DNA of 64,000 nt from Ornithodoros turicata (taxonomy: Eukaryota; Arthropoda; Arachnida; Ixodida; Argasidae): the NCBI RefSeq assembly GCF_037126465.1, contig NC_088203.1, positions 51,187,581 to 51,251,580 on the forward strand. The letters run 5' to 3'. This document shows positions 25,004 through 36,641 of the stretch, piece by piece (positions within the stretch are counted from its first letter, which is position 1; each line of letters opens with the position of its first letter). The position numbers and the translations under genes were made by a program. A model generated the notes under the pieces. That model did no database searches and was not told the origin of the DNA. It saw only the letters and a program-made list of their open reading frames with translations.

Positions 25004-25175
25004 CCCATTTCCAGCTCGGCTCCAGCACGGAACCATCCTGGTTCCCGAATGGAAGTTGGATGGTTTCAGAATGGAAATTCCAACAGCACTAGACCCAGCA
25101 TGGAAACAGCCTTGGCCAGCCCAGCTCCAGCCTGGGATGGCTTTTCCAGTCTGGTTCCACACTGGATCCAGGCTG
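25004..25175. repeat. 11-bp-period degenerate array (CCAG.CTGGAA type)
   Basis: On the minus strand, words such as CAGCCTGGATC, CAGTGTGGAAC, CCATGCTGGGT, CCATTCTGAAA and CCAGGATGGTT follow one another mostly at 11-bp steps, with the flanking bases varying. A poly-T run follows on the plus strand (from about 25176). Confidence 0.7.
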
Positions 25176-25439
25176 TTTTTTTTTTTTTTTTTTTACTAGG
25201 GCTGAGCTCTCGCAGGAGAATACAAGTGTCAAATAAATTATGCGCTATAAACACTGACCGCATTCTTCATTCATATCAGCGATACAGGCTTCCATCGTGA
25301 CTGACAAGAATGTGAAACTCAGAAGTAAAAACGTGTCAACGGATGATTTACCGTCAACACCTCTCAACCTTTATCCAGTGATGAATTCAACATCTATTGT
25401 CCATACACACTCATGCTCACAGGTGGGTCAAGCTCTTGT

Positions 25440-26870
25440 TTTGTTTAACATTTTAACTTCTGCATGACTTGCAGGTGCATGGTATGACATCTGCACCACT
25501 GGTGGAACCAGCTGTTGAGTAATTCTGGAAATCTGAAGGCAACAGTTTTGAATGGCTTGCTGATACAAGTTTGCAGATACCAAAAGCTCTTCTACTTTGC
25601 AGTGTTGTGCACTCTGCTTCACCAGACCAGAAGAAGTACATCAAATTTGCATCATATTCAGAACTTCCGGTGCATCTCACAAAGTGGCCACAGATGTTCG
25701 CGTCACGCTTCTCATCACAAAAGCCGAGTGCCCAAGTGAACACAATTTATCTTGGAAACTTCGGCCAGAAGTGAACAAGATGGCTGCAGGGAACATCCTG
25801 CTGTCCTGCACAATCCTTTTCAATAGGACTAGTGCAGTCAAGGTGTGAATTCATAGCGCCTTATGATTCCGCAGACTCATTTGCGCCACAGATTCGAATG
25901 ACACCTTGTAGTATTTGCTTCTGACCAGGTTCCGTGGTTACTCGAGTTGATTAATATTAAAGTCATCTCAACAGACCTCACCTACAACACCTACCAGAAA
26001 GGTCGCAGGCTCCCTTCACCGACACAGGTAGGATTATCAGAACTCACGGTCATGAGAGACTGAAACATCCAAATAATCTTACTGAAACACAAGCTTTCCA
26101 TTAGAATCTGTCCTTCATTAGGCATGATACAGACATACATGGTACAGATATTTATACTGATGTACATTAGAGGAAGGGAACAAAGAAGGTAGTGAGGAGG
26201 AAATCCAAATTCTTGTTACAAAAGAAGGCACACAGGCTTTGCGTAGTTGAATTTTCTGTTAGAATAATTCTATGTGCAACAACGGCGTAAAAGGTACATG
26301 TAGTGAAAGCTAAAAAGAACAAGCTTGTACAATTGCAATATGCAAGTGCCATGCTCGGGAATGCTTAGTGGCCATGTAGTCCACAAGAGGATCTTGTAAC
26401 AGAGGGTTAAGGAAAAGCTTGAATCTGCGGTCAAGTTCCGTGCAGTTGCTGAGCTAAACCCGTGGATGGAGCGTACTTGTAACCACCTTTACAGGTGTAG
26501 TTCCAATTCTGAGGGAAATGCAGAGCTTCTACTTAGCATATGGAGAAGTATGAGCTTACGTATACAAATCAGCTGTCATTCAGGAAGCAATGTACACAAG
26601 TTTCGAGATAATGTGTCTAGGTTTGACCTGGCTCGCTTTCAACAGCCATGACAGCCATGAGGGACCATGTTTCGATAGAAAGAGCACAGGGGAGACACTT
26701 AGCCATGACCATACCTTATCTTCGCAGAGGATTTAGATCACCTCCTCAGTGAAACATCAACAACTTGCAAAGATGTGAGCTACAGTGAAATAGTAGCGGT
26801 CTGCAAAAGGCCTGAGCCTGCACCAATGGCTGCAATTGGACTGGTATGAGCGAAAGTATGGAAAATTTAT
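25440..26870 (+). pseudogene. Decayed transposase-like gene in the element 2 spacer
   Basis: Three blocks in shifting frames resemble a multi-exon, transposase-like protein family that is scattered through animal genomes and that I know only as uncharacterised. Block 1 (about 25590-25848) has PDQKKYIKF and then, after a frameshift, EVNKMAAGNILLSCTILF. Block 2 (about 25940-26030) has FLELINIKVISTDLTYNTYQ, the usual continuation. Block 3 (about 26430-26620) has LNPWMERTCNHLYRCSSNSE and GNAELLLSIWRSM, resembling the family's CNH/W and eGn-ELL-W motifs. A trace of the following part may reach 26860. Stops and frame changes make it nonfunctional. Similarity is from memory of the family and the superfamily is unassigned. 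Its position makes it a candidate for the enzyme that once moved the foldback family. Confidence 0.5.
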
Positions 26871-27039
26871 AATAAGAAATTGAGAAATTGTTGCAAAGAT
26901 AGATGTGCACAGACACAGAAAAGGTCTAAAATTTTTGTCAACGACAGGGATGCCTCTGAAGAGAAGCCTCTATTGATGACATTGGCATGACCCCACCTAA
27001 GGCCTTCTTATACTGATAAAGTCATGAACGCGAGATGTT

Positions 27040-27110
27040 TTATTTATTTCTATTTTTCTGGTGCCCATGAACGGTCAGAGGGCCTCCCTAATGGAGCACC
27101 ATACAAACAG
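27040..27110 (-). mobile_element. LINE-like 3' end
   Basis: On the minus strand the sequence GGTGCTCCATTAGGGAGGCC, then CTCTGACCGTTCATGGGCAC, runs into an AATAAA-rich tail. This looks like the 3' end of a non-LTR retrotransposon. Upstream on the minus strand (27111-27459) there is an open frame of 123 codons without recognisable reverse-transcriptase motifs. Confidence 0.4.
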
Positions 27111-28289
27111 TCAATACAAAGAAATGAATTAAAACACCATAATTACAAAAAATAAACCAAAAACAAATACTACGACAGAGACAAAACCATGTAGATGGCG
27201 AGGCAACAACTGGCCTTGCTTTGGACCCATCATGAAGGAGGCATCGAAGAATTAAGTCACCACTGAACAGATCAAAAACTCCGGAATGGCAGTTATATAC
27301 AATCTGAAGCCTCAAAGAAGGTGATCTCTCGTAACTATTACCACATACATAAAATGGTTTGTGAGTTCTAGTGCTGCAATGTGGAACATTGAAACTGAGC
27401 ATTGATACGATCGCAGCTGAATCGATATCTATATCGATATATAAATCGAGTATAGGCAATGTGATAGCCTATGTTCTCTTAGAGCTTATGGACTGGAACG
27501 TGTTTGTGGCAAACACCTATGCACTGAACAGAATAAGAAAAGCATACATACATTCCGTTACTGGTTGGTGCGAAGCAGCACTTGCAAATTGATATGAACA
27601 CAGTATGGGGATGTTCTCTTTCATTGTTTGCTTGTTTACTGCTATCACTTGTATGATCATTTATAAACACAGTGATCAATAAAGCAACATTACAATCTTT
27701 GATGTCTGTAGAATGTGTTTTACTGTGTAATGGCTGTCTGGTTGTTCCAGAAGGGTATATGGCAGACCTCTATTGTTCATGAAAGGGATACTGTTGTGAT
27801 CAAGCAGTGTTCAAACCATCCAGTGTACTGCTGTCAAGATGGCAAGCATTCAATGCAGCGTACAAGCACCTAAAAGAAAAGTGAGAGCTTCATCTCAGTG
27901 AAAGCGAATAAACATGCACATGGTCAGACAGCATCTACTGCATCACACGTCAAAAAGACAAAAACCTTTGTGTGCTTCAGAACGAAATTTTTCCCTTATG
28001 GCATGTACAGCACATGCTTCGGGGACTTTTCTGCAGTACTTTCAGCTTTCCTAATGGTCCCCAGAGCCTCCTGGTAAACTGTTTATAGGCAACGTACCGA
28101 AACTTCCTGCATGTACCCTGGACAGCGTAAAATTATGATATGTAACTTTACTATCAACAAACCGAAGGCTAACATGGATGAACTCACTTGTTCACTTTGC
28201 TGTTCCTCTTAACAGCATGCTCGTCGCTTTCTCTCACGTAGCGGTAGGATACCTGGAGCAACTCAGTCTTCAGCCACAGTATTTTAAAG

Positions 28290-28932
28290 CGGTGTTTCCC
28301 AAAGTGTGGTCCGCGGACCCCTGGGGGTCGGCGAGAGTGTCCGTAGGGGTCCGCGACCGTCTCTCACATTTCAGTGAGGATTTTCGTCCCCACAAACACT
28401 CGCTCGTATACATGCTGCCCGATTTTTAAACACCCAGAACTTCCAAAATGGCTATAAGCATGCTTCAACGGCTAGCTTCTAATTTCTGATAGAAAAGTTC
28501 TGCAATACACGTTTGTCCGCGTCATACACATACAAAGAAGAAGAAGAAACCAGTCCGGATCGTTTCTGAAGCTGTATCGAAAGCACGCAGCAGCTGACGA
28601 GGTTGCTGGTTATGCACTGGCTAGCATGGGAAATACAGTGCGTGATGTCGTTTTGCTTCGAGTTCGAACTGACTGAGAGTGTTCCTGTGTTTAGCACATT
28701 TTATATTTGGCAGCCTGCGGACCTCTTGCAGCGATGGTGGCACTACAGATGATACCTCTGTTTGGTATTATCAATCTTGAGAGTTGACGAGCAGTGCACC
28801 ATCGAAGAAAAAGTACGGAATGGCGTAGTAGTGTGTTGCAACTGCAATGCAGTGTGTGTGTGGGGGGGGGTCCGTGAATTAGTTCTCATCGCTTCCGGGG
28901 GTCCGTCACCGCCAAAAGTTTGGGAAACGCTG
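28290..28932. mobile_element. hAT-type MITE, copy 1 (643 bp)
   Basis: Termini CGGTGTTTCCCAAAGTGTGG and, inverted, CAGCGTTTCCCAAACTTTTG. It is flanked by a perfect 8-bp target duplication TTTTAAAG (28282-28289 and 28933-28940), the hAT hallmark. It is nearly identical to 38837-39471 in the same orientation. No transposase is present. Confidence 0.9.
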
Positions 28933-28946
28933 TTTTAAAGTACGTA

Positions 28947-29710
28947 CAGTCAACCCTCGGTTTATGAACACCCTCGGTTCTCCGAAAAATCGTTCATAAA
29001 TCGAAGGATTCATAAATCGAAAATTCCGTTAACTGAGTACTACCGAGCAAATGGAACAGTATTTCCGAGTTGGGATTGTGTTTATAATGCCATATATTGT
29101 GTAATTTTGCTTTTGACCATGCCTTCTGCTGTATCAATCTCACAAAGAACAGACGTTAGCGCATTCACACTCTGTTTATTATGCAACACTAAATCGTTTA
29201 ATTTTGCTTTGGACCATGCCATCCGCTGTGTCAATCTTGGAAAGAAGAGATGTCACCACATTCGCACTGGACTGCTCTCGGATATCCTCCGGGATTTTTA
29301 ACCTCCGTTTATTAATCTCCGGGTGACAGCGACCACCTTATTCATCAACTGAGGTCAGGAACACTTGGTCGCACCTTGTGCGACCCCGGAAAACCCGTCT
29401 GTTGTTCGGATTTCGAGGGGTTAAAAACCGTGCAATACATGGAAAACGTTTTGTCCGTTCAGGCGTCATTCATAAGACCACGGAATAATCCCTTTGAAGG
29501 TTTCTGTTGACCTCGCAACGATCCGTTCATAAATTGAGGGCAAAAACGCTGGGCAACTTCTAGTTGGTTCCCAGAAATTCCGTTCATTATTCGAATATCG
29601 AGGTTCATAAAACGAAGGAAAAATGAAAGGAAAAAGTTTTGTTCCCCGTGCTAGTGTTCATAAAACGAGGGAATTCATAAATCGAAGGTTCATAAATCGA
29701 GGGTTGACTG
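28947..29710. mobile_element. pogo/Tigger-like MITE (764 bp)
   Basis: Inverted termini CAGTCAACCCTCGGTTTATG and, from the right, CAGTCAACCCTCGATTTATG, with TA on each side (28945-28946 and 29711-29712). The interior is full of TTCATAAATCGA-type motifs related to the termini. TA duplication plus CAGT termini fits the pogo branch of Tc1/mariner. No intact transposase. Confidence 0.85.
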
Positions 29711-31238
29711 TATTTCTTGAAATGCAAATGCTGCGCTGCTTTATTAATGTCTCATTTCGCGGCAACAAAGGCATTCTTCTGCCGTCGGCATCGGCACGCA
29801 TGTGCCACAAGGACACCTGAACCGAAAGAGCAATGCCATATTTCCGCTGCGAGGTTCTCAACATTTTCATTACACATGAAGAGTGTTTCCCACGGCGGCT
29901 GGGTGACTGCAATGACGGTAATTCATCCTCCGTCGTCGATTCTGCGGATGATGTTGTGTCATACTGCGTCTACCGCGTGCACTCGTACGAACAAACGTTT
30001 TGCGGGCGTCACTGCTGGACTATAGCAAGCTCGAGGGCATTCAAGTTTGGAAAAATCAACATCACACGACGTGGACCAAAAAACAACATTACGCCTTCGC
30101 CACAGACCGGGAGGCGAATTAGAAATGCGAGACTAGCCGTAGCCGACACGAGCCAACCCAGTGTTGTGTCTGAGGGAATACTCAGGTTTGCGCTCGAATG
30201 TAATCTTTGAAATTCGATTACTCAAAGAAAGAAAGGATTCAAAAAGAAATATTTCGTAACTGAGATGTACTCTTCCTATGCTTTCATAAAATCATAAAGT
30301 ATCCCTGGGTTGAGATTCACTTTACAGTTCCTTTAAGATAAATTGTGTGTCCTTTTTCTGTGCTTCCTTCACGCAGGGACAATGCAATTGTGTATTTAGC
30401 ATTATGCAATAATTATCTGATAGCAGAAATGGATGTCCTTGTCACAGTTTATTAGTGTGTGCCTCGTTATTTTCTTTTCTTCTCTTATAGCTATGCGAGC
30501 AAAAGTGCTTGTAATTTTTCACTAGCCTTTTCTTATTTTTATTTTGCGCAGAAGAAAGCCTCCTGGTAAAAGCTGAAAAGCGTTCTATCAGTGGAAGTGG
30601 GGTTGTTTGATTTTGTTAGGTGCTTCTGCTCGATATGTTGATGAAGTAAGCAGTGCTTAATTTTGCAGTTATGGGTTTTTGAGCAGAAATGCAGGTATCT
30701 GAGCAAGGAGTAGAAATTCCTTTATTTCTCTGCTTCCTAAGAAAATTTGTATGTCGTTTTCCGATCAGGAAATAGCAAACCGTGTTTAGTTTACGCGAAA
30801 TAGAAAAATGAAGTTGTGTATGCTCTATGATTTTCTGTCGCAGGCTTAGGCCTTTTCCCCGATGAGCAGTATTTTGTATGCGATGTCGCATGTCTGGACT
30901 TGTTCAGTAGTGTCTTTCTTGCTGCAATTTTTACCCTTCGCTAATATCTTGTTGTTGTCGTTTTGTGTTAGCCGATGAGCTTCGTAGCGATGTGCGGTAA
31001 AGCCCAGTAGAAGCGATTTTCCCTGTTACGTGTTATCTGATAGCAGAAATTGGTGTCTTTTTCTTAGTTTATTAGCGTATGCTTCGGTTTTTGAAGTCAT
31101 TGCAATTCAAGCACAAGTGCGCACAATTTTTTGTTGCCCTTTCCTTTTTTCACAGATTTTACGCAGAAGAAAGTCGCATGGTACAGCTGAATTCGTGAGA
31201 GGAGGGTTTGTACGTTTTTTGTTTGTTACATGTAATTA

Positions 31239-31280
31239 ACTCAGTTGTCTCGCGACGTAAACACCCAATTATATATATAT
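31239..31280 (+). mobile_element. Very short retroposon tail insertion
   Basis: A 42-bp insert with GTCTCGCGACGTAAACACCC and an AT-repeat tail, flanked by an 11-bp duplication ACATGTAATTA (31228-31238 and 31281-31291). It is the same tail type as 19239-19385 but truncated much further. Confidence 0.85.
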
Positions 31281-32419
31281 ACATGTAATTAGGAGCACAG
31301 TGTGTTGAGGAAGTCAGCTGTTATAGGTATTTGTGTAGAAATGCTTGCATCTGAGAGCAGGACAGAAATTCCTAGCACGCCACCCTCAGTGTAAATTAAT
31401 TATTTTCGTTGTGAGACTGCTTCTCTGCATGACAAGGCTGAAATGGGAAGAGAGAAAAACTTTGAGCGCTGATTAATAGTGATCCAGGTAACAGGGCAAT
31501 TATAGTTTCTATTGAAAGTACGATTTTAAGGCTCCTAAATTATAGTTGAGCGTAGTTCGGAGTTTTTGTGATAGTATTTCTAAACTGCAATGCAATAATC
31601 ATTACACCTATATCATTGCAATAATCTAATATCTAATGCAATAATCATTACTATACTTTCATTAATATAGTAGGAGTGCAATCATGTTCCCATAACGGCG
31701 TTCTGTCTAGTCCCCCGTCGAGCGCGAATGGAACTTTGCCCCCAGGCTTGCGTGCCTTTTTGCTCGCAGGTGTAGCCTCAGACAACCAGTATATGAGCAT
31801 AAAAGGGTCGTGTATTAGATAAGCCTGGTGAGTGGTGATGATGTTGAGTGGTCACAATTATTATTTCAAAGAGCCGTGGTAGTTTAGTGGTGTTGTGATT
31901 CTAATGACCATGATAAGCCTTTACAATGAAAATCGCTGATATGCATGGTGCTTTTTTGTTGAATTTTAATGTAAGAATGAATATCATTAAGAGTCGGACA
32001 AAGGAAATAATCTTGCGATTCAATAAACAATAGGAGTCTTTGTCTTTGCCGCTGCCTTCTTCTGACAGGATGTGATGACGTCTGTGTTTCAGGTGTCTGT
32101 AGGAATGCATTGACCGTTACTGGAAAAAATTGTAGCAATAGAAAAATGGAGGATGGTGTGCATTGTCCTGGAGGGATTTACGATGAGCACTGTTCTTCGA
32201 AGAAGAGGAATGTGTGTGCTTAGAAATAGTTTGATGTTGGTTTTCTGCTTTGCTCAAGTGTATCTCTTTGCTTTTCCCCCCCTTGCTATCTGACAAACAA
32301 GCGCTGACATGCCCTGACCTGTTCTGTCATGCTTTCCTTCTGCATGTAGTTCTATATTTTTTTTCCTTTTTGACTAGGAACATTCTCGTCTTGTCGATAG
32401 TGCTGCCTTGAATGGGAGT

Positions 32420-32425
32420 AGAACG
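32420..32425 (+). repeat. Target duplication of the nested satellite foldback, left
   Basis: AGAACG, identical to 35543-35548 directly after the other end. Confidence 0.75.
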
Positions 32426-32444
32426 ACAGCTTTTTCCGGCGTTA

Positions 32445-32577
32445 TTAATCCTCTTGTCGTACATTATAATTCTTATACCATGGCTTTTAATCCATTTGCC
32501 ATTGGAATTAATCCTCCTTTCATTATTTTTAATCCTCATTTCACATAATTTAATCCGTTTTTCATGCAATTTAATCC
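32445..32577 (-). repeat. 21-bp-phased TTAATCC array, left
   Basis: Seven motif positions at 32445, 32466, 32487, 32508, 32529, 32550 and 32571: a constant step of 21 bp. Six read TTAATCC and one is degenerate (ATAATTC at 32466). The 14 bases between motifs are unrelated from unit to unit. Confidence 0.9.
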
Positions 32578-32685
32578 AAGTGACTATGTGTGGGCTACAT
32601 GGCTTTTTTGTGTATTTTGGGACAATTCCCATGTGTACGCATATTGCAGATTCTCACTAATATTGTGGGTTTCTGCACCATAACG

Positions 32686-34016
32686 GGATATTGTGGGACT
32701 GTCAATCTGGATTACGGTGGGACTATTACCATGTCTACGAGTATTACCCATGGTTTTCATTAAAAAAGTGGGTTTCTGCATTATAATGGGATACTGTGGG
32801 ACTGGCAATCTGGATTGTGATATTGTGGGACTATTCCTATGTGTACGGATATTGCCCATGCTTTCCATTAGATATGCAGGTTTCTGCACTGTAATGGGAT
32901 ACTGTGGAACTGTGGATCTTCATTCCGATATTGTGGGACTATTTCCATCTCTGTGGGTATTACCCATGCTTTTCATTCAAAATGCAGGTTTCCAGAGTAC
33001 AACGGGATACTGTGGGATTGTCTGTGGGACGGTCAATCTGGATTGTGGTATTGTGGGACTATTCCCATGTCTACAGATTTTACCCATGGTTTTCATTAAA
33101 AATACGGGTTTTTTTGCCGTAATGGGATGCAGTGGGACTGTCAACCTTGCTTATGATATTGTGGGACTATTACCATGTGTGCGGGTATTACCTATGCTTT
33201 TCATTAAATGTGCGGGTTTCTGCACCTTAATGGGATACTGTGGGACTGTCGATCTTGATTACGATATCCTGGGACTATATGCATGTCTATACGGGTATTC
33301 CACTTCCTTTCCATTAAAAGCGTGGTTATTTGCACTGTAATGGCATACTGCAGGTCTGTCAATCTGGATTACGATATTGTGGGACAATTTCGGTGTCTAT
33401 GGGTATTACCCATGCTTTTCATTCAAAATGCAGGTTTCTGCGGTATAACGGGATACTATGGGATTTTCTGTCTGGTTTAGGATATTGTGGGACTATTCCC
33501 ATGTGCGCGGGTGTTACCCATGCTTTTCATTAAATATGTGCGTTTCTGCACTGTAATGGGATACTGTGGGACTGGCAATCTTGATTATGATATCCTGGGA
33601 CTGTAAGCATGTCTATGGGTATTCCCCGTGCTTTTCATTAAAAACGCGGGTTTTTGCACTAATGGGATACTGTGGGACTGTCAATCTGGATAGCCGTATT
33701 GTGAGACTATTCCCATGCCTACGGATTTTACCCATGGTTTTCATTAAAAACGCGGGTTTCTGCACTGTAATGGGAGACTCTGAGACTGTCAGTCCTCATT
33801 ACGATATTGTGGGGCTATTCCCACGTCTACAGGTATTCCCCCTGCTTCTAATTAAAAACGCGGGGTTTTGCGCTGTAATAGGATTCTGTGGGTCTGTCAA
33901 CTTCGATCACGATAGTGTGGGACTATTTCCATGTCTACGGGTATTACCCATGCTTTTAATTCAAAATGAGGGTTTCTGCACTGTAATGGGATACTATGAG
34001 ACTGTCTATCTGGATC
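32686..34016 (+). repeat. ~107-bp satellite array, forward half
   Basis: About 13 units, each opening near GGGATACTGTGGGACTGTC and containing GGGACTATTCCCATG, ATTACCCATGCTTTTCATTA and GGGTTTCTGCACTGTAATG. Units differ by scattered substitutions and small indels. There is no gene; long open frames arise because the unit rarely contains stops in one frame. Confidence 0.9.
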
Positions 34017-35340
34017 ACAGTATCCCATTACAGTGCAGAAATTCGCATAATATAATGAAAAGCATGGGCAATACCCGCACACATGGGAGTAGTCCCACAA
34101 TATCCTAAACCAGATAGACAGTCCCACAGTATCCCGTTATACCGCAGAAACCCCCATTTTGAATGAAAAACATGGGTAATACCCATAGACATGGAAGTAG
34201 TCCAACAATATCGTAATCCAGATTCACAAACCCGCAGTATCACATTACAGTGCAAATAACCGCGCTTTTAATTGAAAGCAAGGGGAATGCCCATAGACAT
34301 GCATATCGTAATGAATATCGACAGTCCTACAGTATCCCATTAAGGTGCAGAAACCCGCATATTTAATGAAAAGCATGGGTAATACCCGCACACACATGAA
34401 TAGTTCCACAATACCGCAATCCAGATTGACCGTCCCACAGTATTCCATTATGGTGCAGAAACCCGCATTATTAATGAAAAGCATGTGCAATACCCGTAGC
34501 CATGGAAATTGTCTCAAAATACCGTCATCAAGATTGACAGTCCCGCAGCATCCCATTAGTGCAAAAACCCGCGTTTGATAATGAAAAGCAGGGGGAATAC
34601 CCATAGACACGTTTATAGTCCCAGGATATCGTAATCAAGATTACCAGTCCCACAGTATCCCATTACAGTGCAGAATCCCACATATTTAATGAAAAGCATG
34701 GCTATTACCCGCACACATGGGAATAGTCCCACAGTGTCCCATTACAATGCAGAAATCCACGTATTTAACGAAAAGCATGGGTAATACCCGCACACATGGG
34801 AATAGTTCCACAATATCCTAAACATAACAGAGAATCCCACACTACCCCGTAATACTCCAGAAACCCGCATTTTGAATGAAAAGCATGGGTAATACCCATA
34901 AACATTTAAATTGTCCCACAATATCGTAATCAAGATTGACGGTCGCACAGTATCCCATTACAGTGCAAAAAACGCGTTTTTAATGGAAAGCACTGGGAAT
35001 AACCGTAGACTTGCTTATAGTCCCAGGATATCGTCATGAAGATCGACAGTCTCACATTATCCCATTACAGTGCAGAAACCCGCATATCTAACGAAAAGCA
35101 TGGGTAATATCCATACCCCTGGGAATAGTCCCACAATATCGTAATCCATATACGGAGTCCCACAGTATCCCATTACAACGCAGAAACCAACGTTTTTAAT
35201 GAAAACCATGGGTAATGCTCGTAGACATGGGAATAGTCCCACAACACCGTAATCCAGATTGACAGTCCCACAGTATCCCGTTATGGTGCAGAAACCCACA
35301 ATATTAGTGAAAAGCATGTGCGATATGCGTACACATGGCA
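34017..35340 (-). repeat. ~107-bp satellite array, inverted half
   Basis: About 13 units of the same satellite in reverse complement, starting CACAGTATCCCATTACAGTG. The symmetry point is abrupt, and unit number and length mirror the forward half. Confidence 0.9.
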
Positions 35341-36431
35341 ATTGTCCCAAAATACAAAAAAAAAGTCATGTAGCCCACACATAGTCACTTGGATTAAATT
35401 ACATGAGAAACGGATTAAATTATGTGAAATGAGGATTAAAAATAATGAAAGGAGGACTAATTCCGATGGCAAATCAATTAAATGTCATAGTATAAGGATT
35501 AAAATGTACGACAAGAGGATTAATAACGGCGGAAAAAGCTGTAGAACGATTCGTAATAATTTTGCGATTCATTTACTTCAGAGAGTAACCGTAAAGGGGA
35601 CAGGTGTGTGACTTTATTCGGCGTCATTATATAGCGTCACTATTCAGTTATTTGCCTGGCTCTCGGATGGGACGGACATGTCTCGATTAGCTCGTTGTAT
35701 GTAGCCATTGATGGTGTTAGGATATTTTGTTCTTTTGAGAGTCTCATTTAGTAAGACTTTGGGAATGAAATGCTTAATTCCTACAATCACCTCTCATGTT
35801 TTCTGTTTCCTATGCAATCGTTATAGTACAATAAAGTAAATAATCTTGGGATAGTGATTGAATAAGTAACAGACAATGGCAATGGCAATGGCAATGGCAA
35901 TTGTCCCAAAGTACAAAAAAAAAGTCATGTAGCCCACACATAGTCACTTGGATTAAATTGCATGAGAAACGGATTAAATTATGTGAAATGAGGATTAAAA
36001 ATAATGAAAGGAGGATTAATTCCGATGGCAAATGAATTAAATGTCATAGTATAAGGATTAAAATGTACGACAAGAGGATTAATAACGGCGGAAAAAGCTG
36101 TAGAACGATTCGTAATAATTTTGCGATTCATTTACTTCAGAGAGTAACCATAAAGGGGACAGGTGTGTGACTTTATTCGGGGTCATTATATAGCGTCACT
36201 ATTCAGTTATTTGCCTGGCTCTCGGATGGGACGGACATGTCTCGATTAGCTCGTTGTATGTAGCCATTGATGGTGTTAGGATATTTTGTTCTTTTGAGAG
36301 TCTCATTTAGTAAGACTTTGGGAATGAAATGCTTAATTCCTACAATCACCTCTCATGTTTTCTGTTTCCTATGCAATCGTTATAGTACATTAAAGTAAAT
36401 AATCTTGGGATAGTGATTGAATAAGTAACAG
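35339..36431 (+). repeat. 534-bp tandem duplication with a hexamer junction
   Basis: Copies 35339-35872 and 35898-36431 are nearly identical. They span the right 21-bp array, the right end of the satellite foldback and adjacent arm sequence. The junction holds a short (CAATGG)n run (35874-35898), suggesting slippage or microhomology-mediated duplication after the foldback inserted. Confidence 0.9.
35391..35523 (+). repeat. 21-bp-phased GGATTAA array, right
   Basis: Seven motif positions at 35391, 35412, 35433, 35454, 35475, 35496 and 35517, again exactly 21 bp apart. Variants are GGACTAA at 35454 and CAATTAA at 35475. Exact mirror of the left array. Confidence 0.9.
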
Positions 36432-36641
36432 GTCCCGTGTCTAGAGCGTACGCGTCCTTGAGCCATGTAGCTGCATGCTTGGGTGATGATGTCATACCAC
36501 GACTCTATTGTTTTAGGTGGACCTTGTCCAGAGGCGATGAGTTAGACATTAGTCGAAAAAAACAGTGTAGCCCTGAGACAATAGAATGATGTCACGACCA
36601 ATGAGCAAAGCCTGCAGAGGGCGCAATGATTCACTTCTCTC

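Larger units (their letters stand above)
23062..30334. other. Spacer of foldback element 2
   Basis: The region between the exactly mirrored arm ends (CACACAATTTATC | GATAAATTGTGTG). In order it contains a Harbinger-like element, AT-rich sequence, an 11-bp-period array, a transposase relic, a minus-strand LINE 3' end, a hAT MITE, a pogo-like MITE and about 600 bp of unassigned sequence (29713-30334). Element 1 has none of this. Confidence 0.75.
32426..35542. mobile_element. Satellite-armed foldback element (3.1 kb)
   Basis: Termini ACAGCTTTTTCCGGCG and, from the right, ACAGCTTTTTCCGCCG are inverted repeats flanked by AGAACG on both sides, a 6-bp duplication as in the large element. Each arm contains seven 21-bp-spaced motifs (32445-32577 and 35391-35523), then a short unique stretch, then about 13 copies of a ~107-bp unit. 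The array reverses orientation at about 34017. The uninterrupted site can be recognised in the left arm of element 2 (near 18497). No protein is encoded; the open frames come from the satellite unit. Confidence 0.85.

Noticed and set aside
32693..33340. 215-codon ORF and similar long frames between 32.7 and 35.4 kb
   Set aside because: They are translations of the ~107-bp satellite unit and follow its periodicity, with repeated peptides such as MGYCGTVNLD; not a gene.
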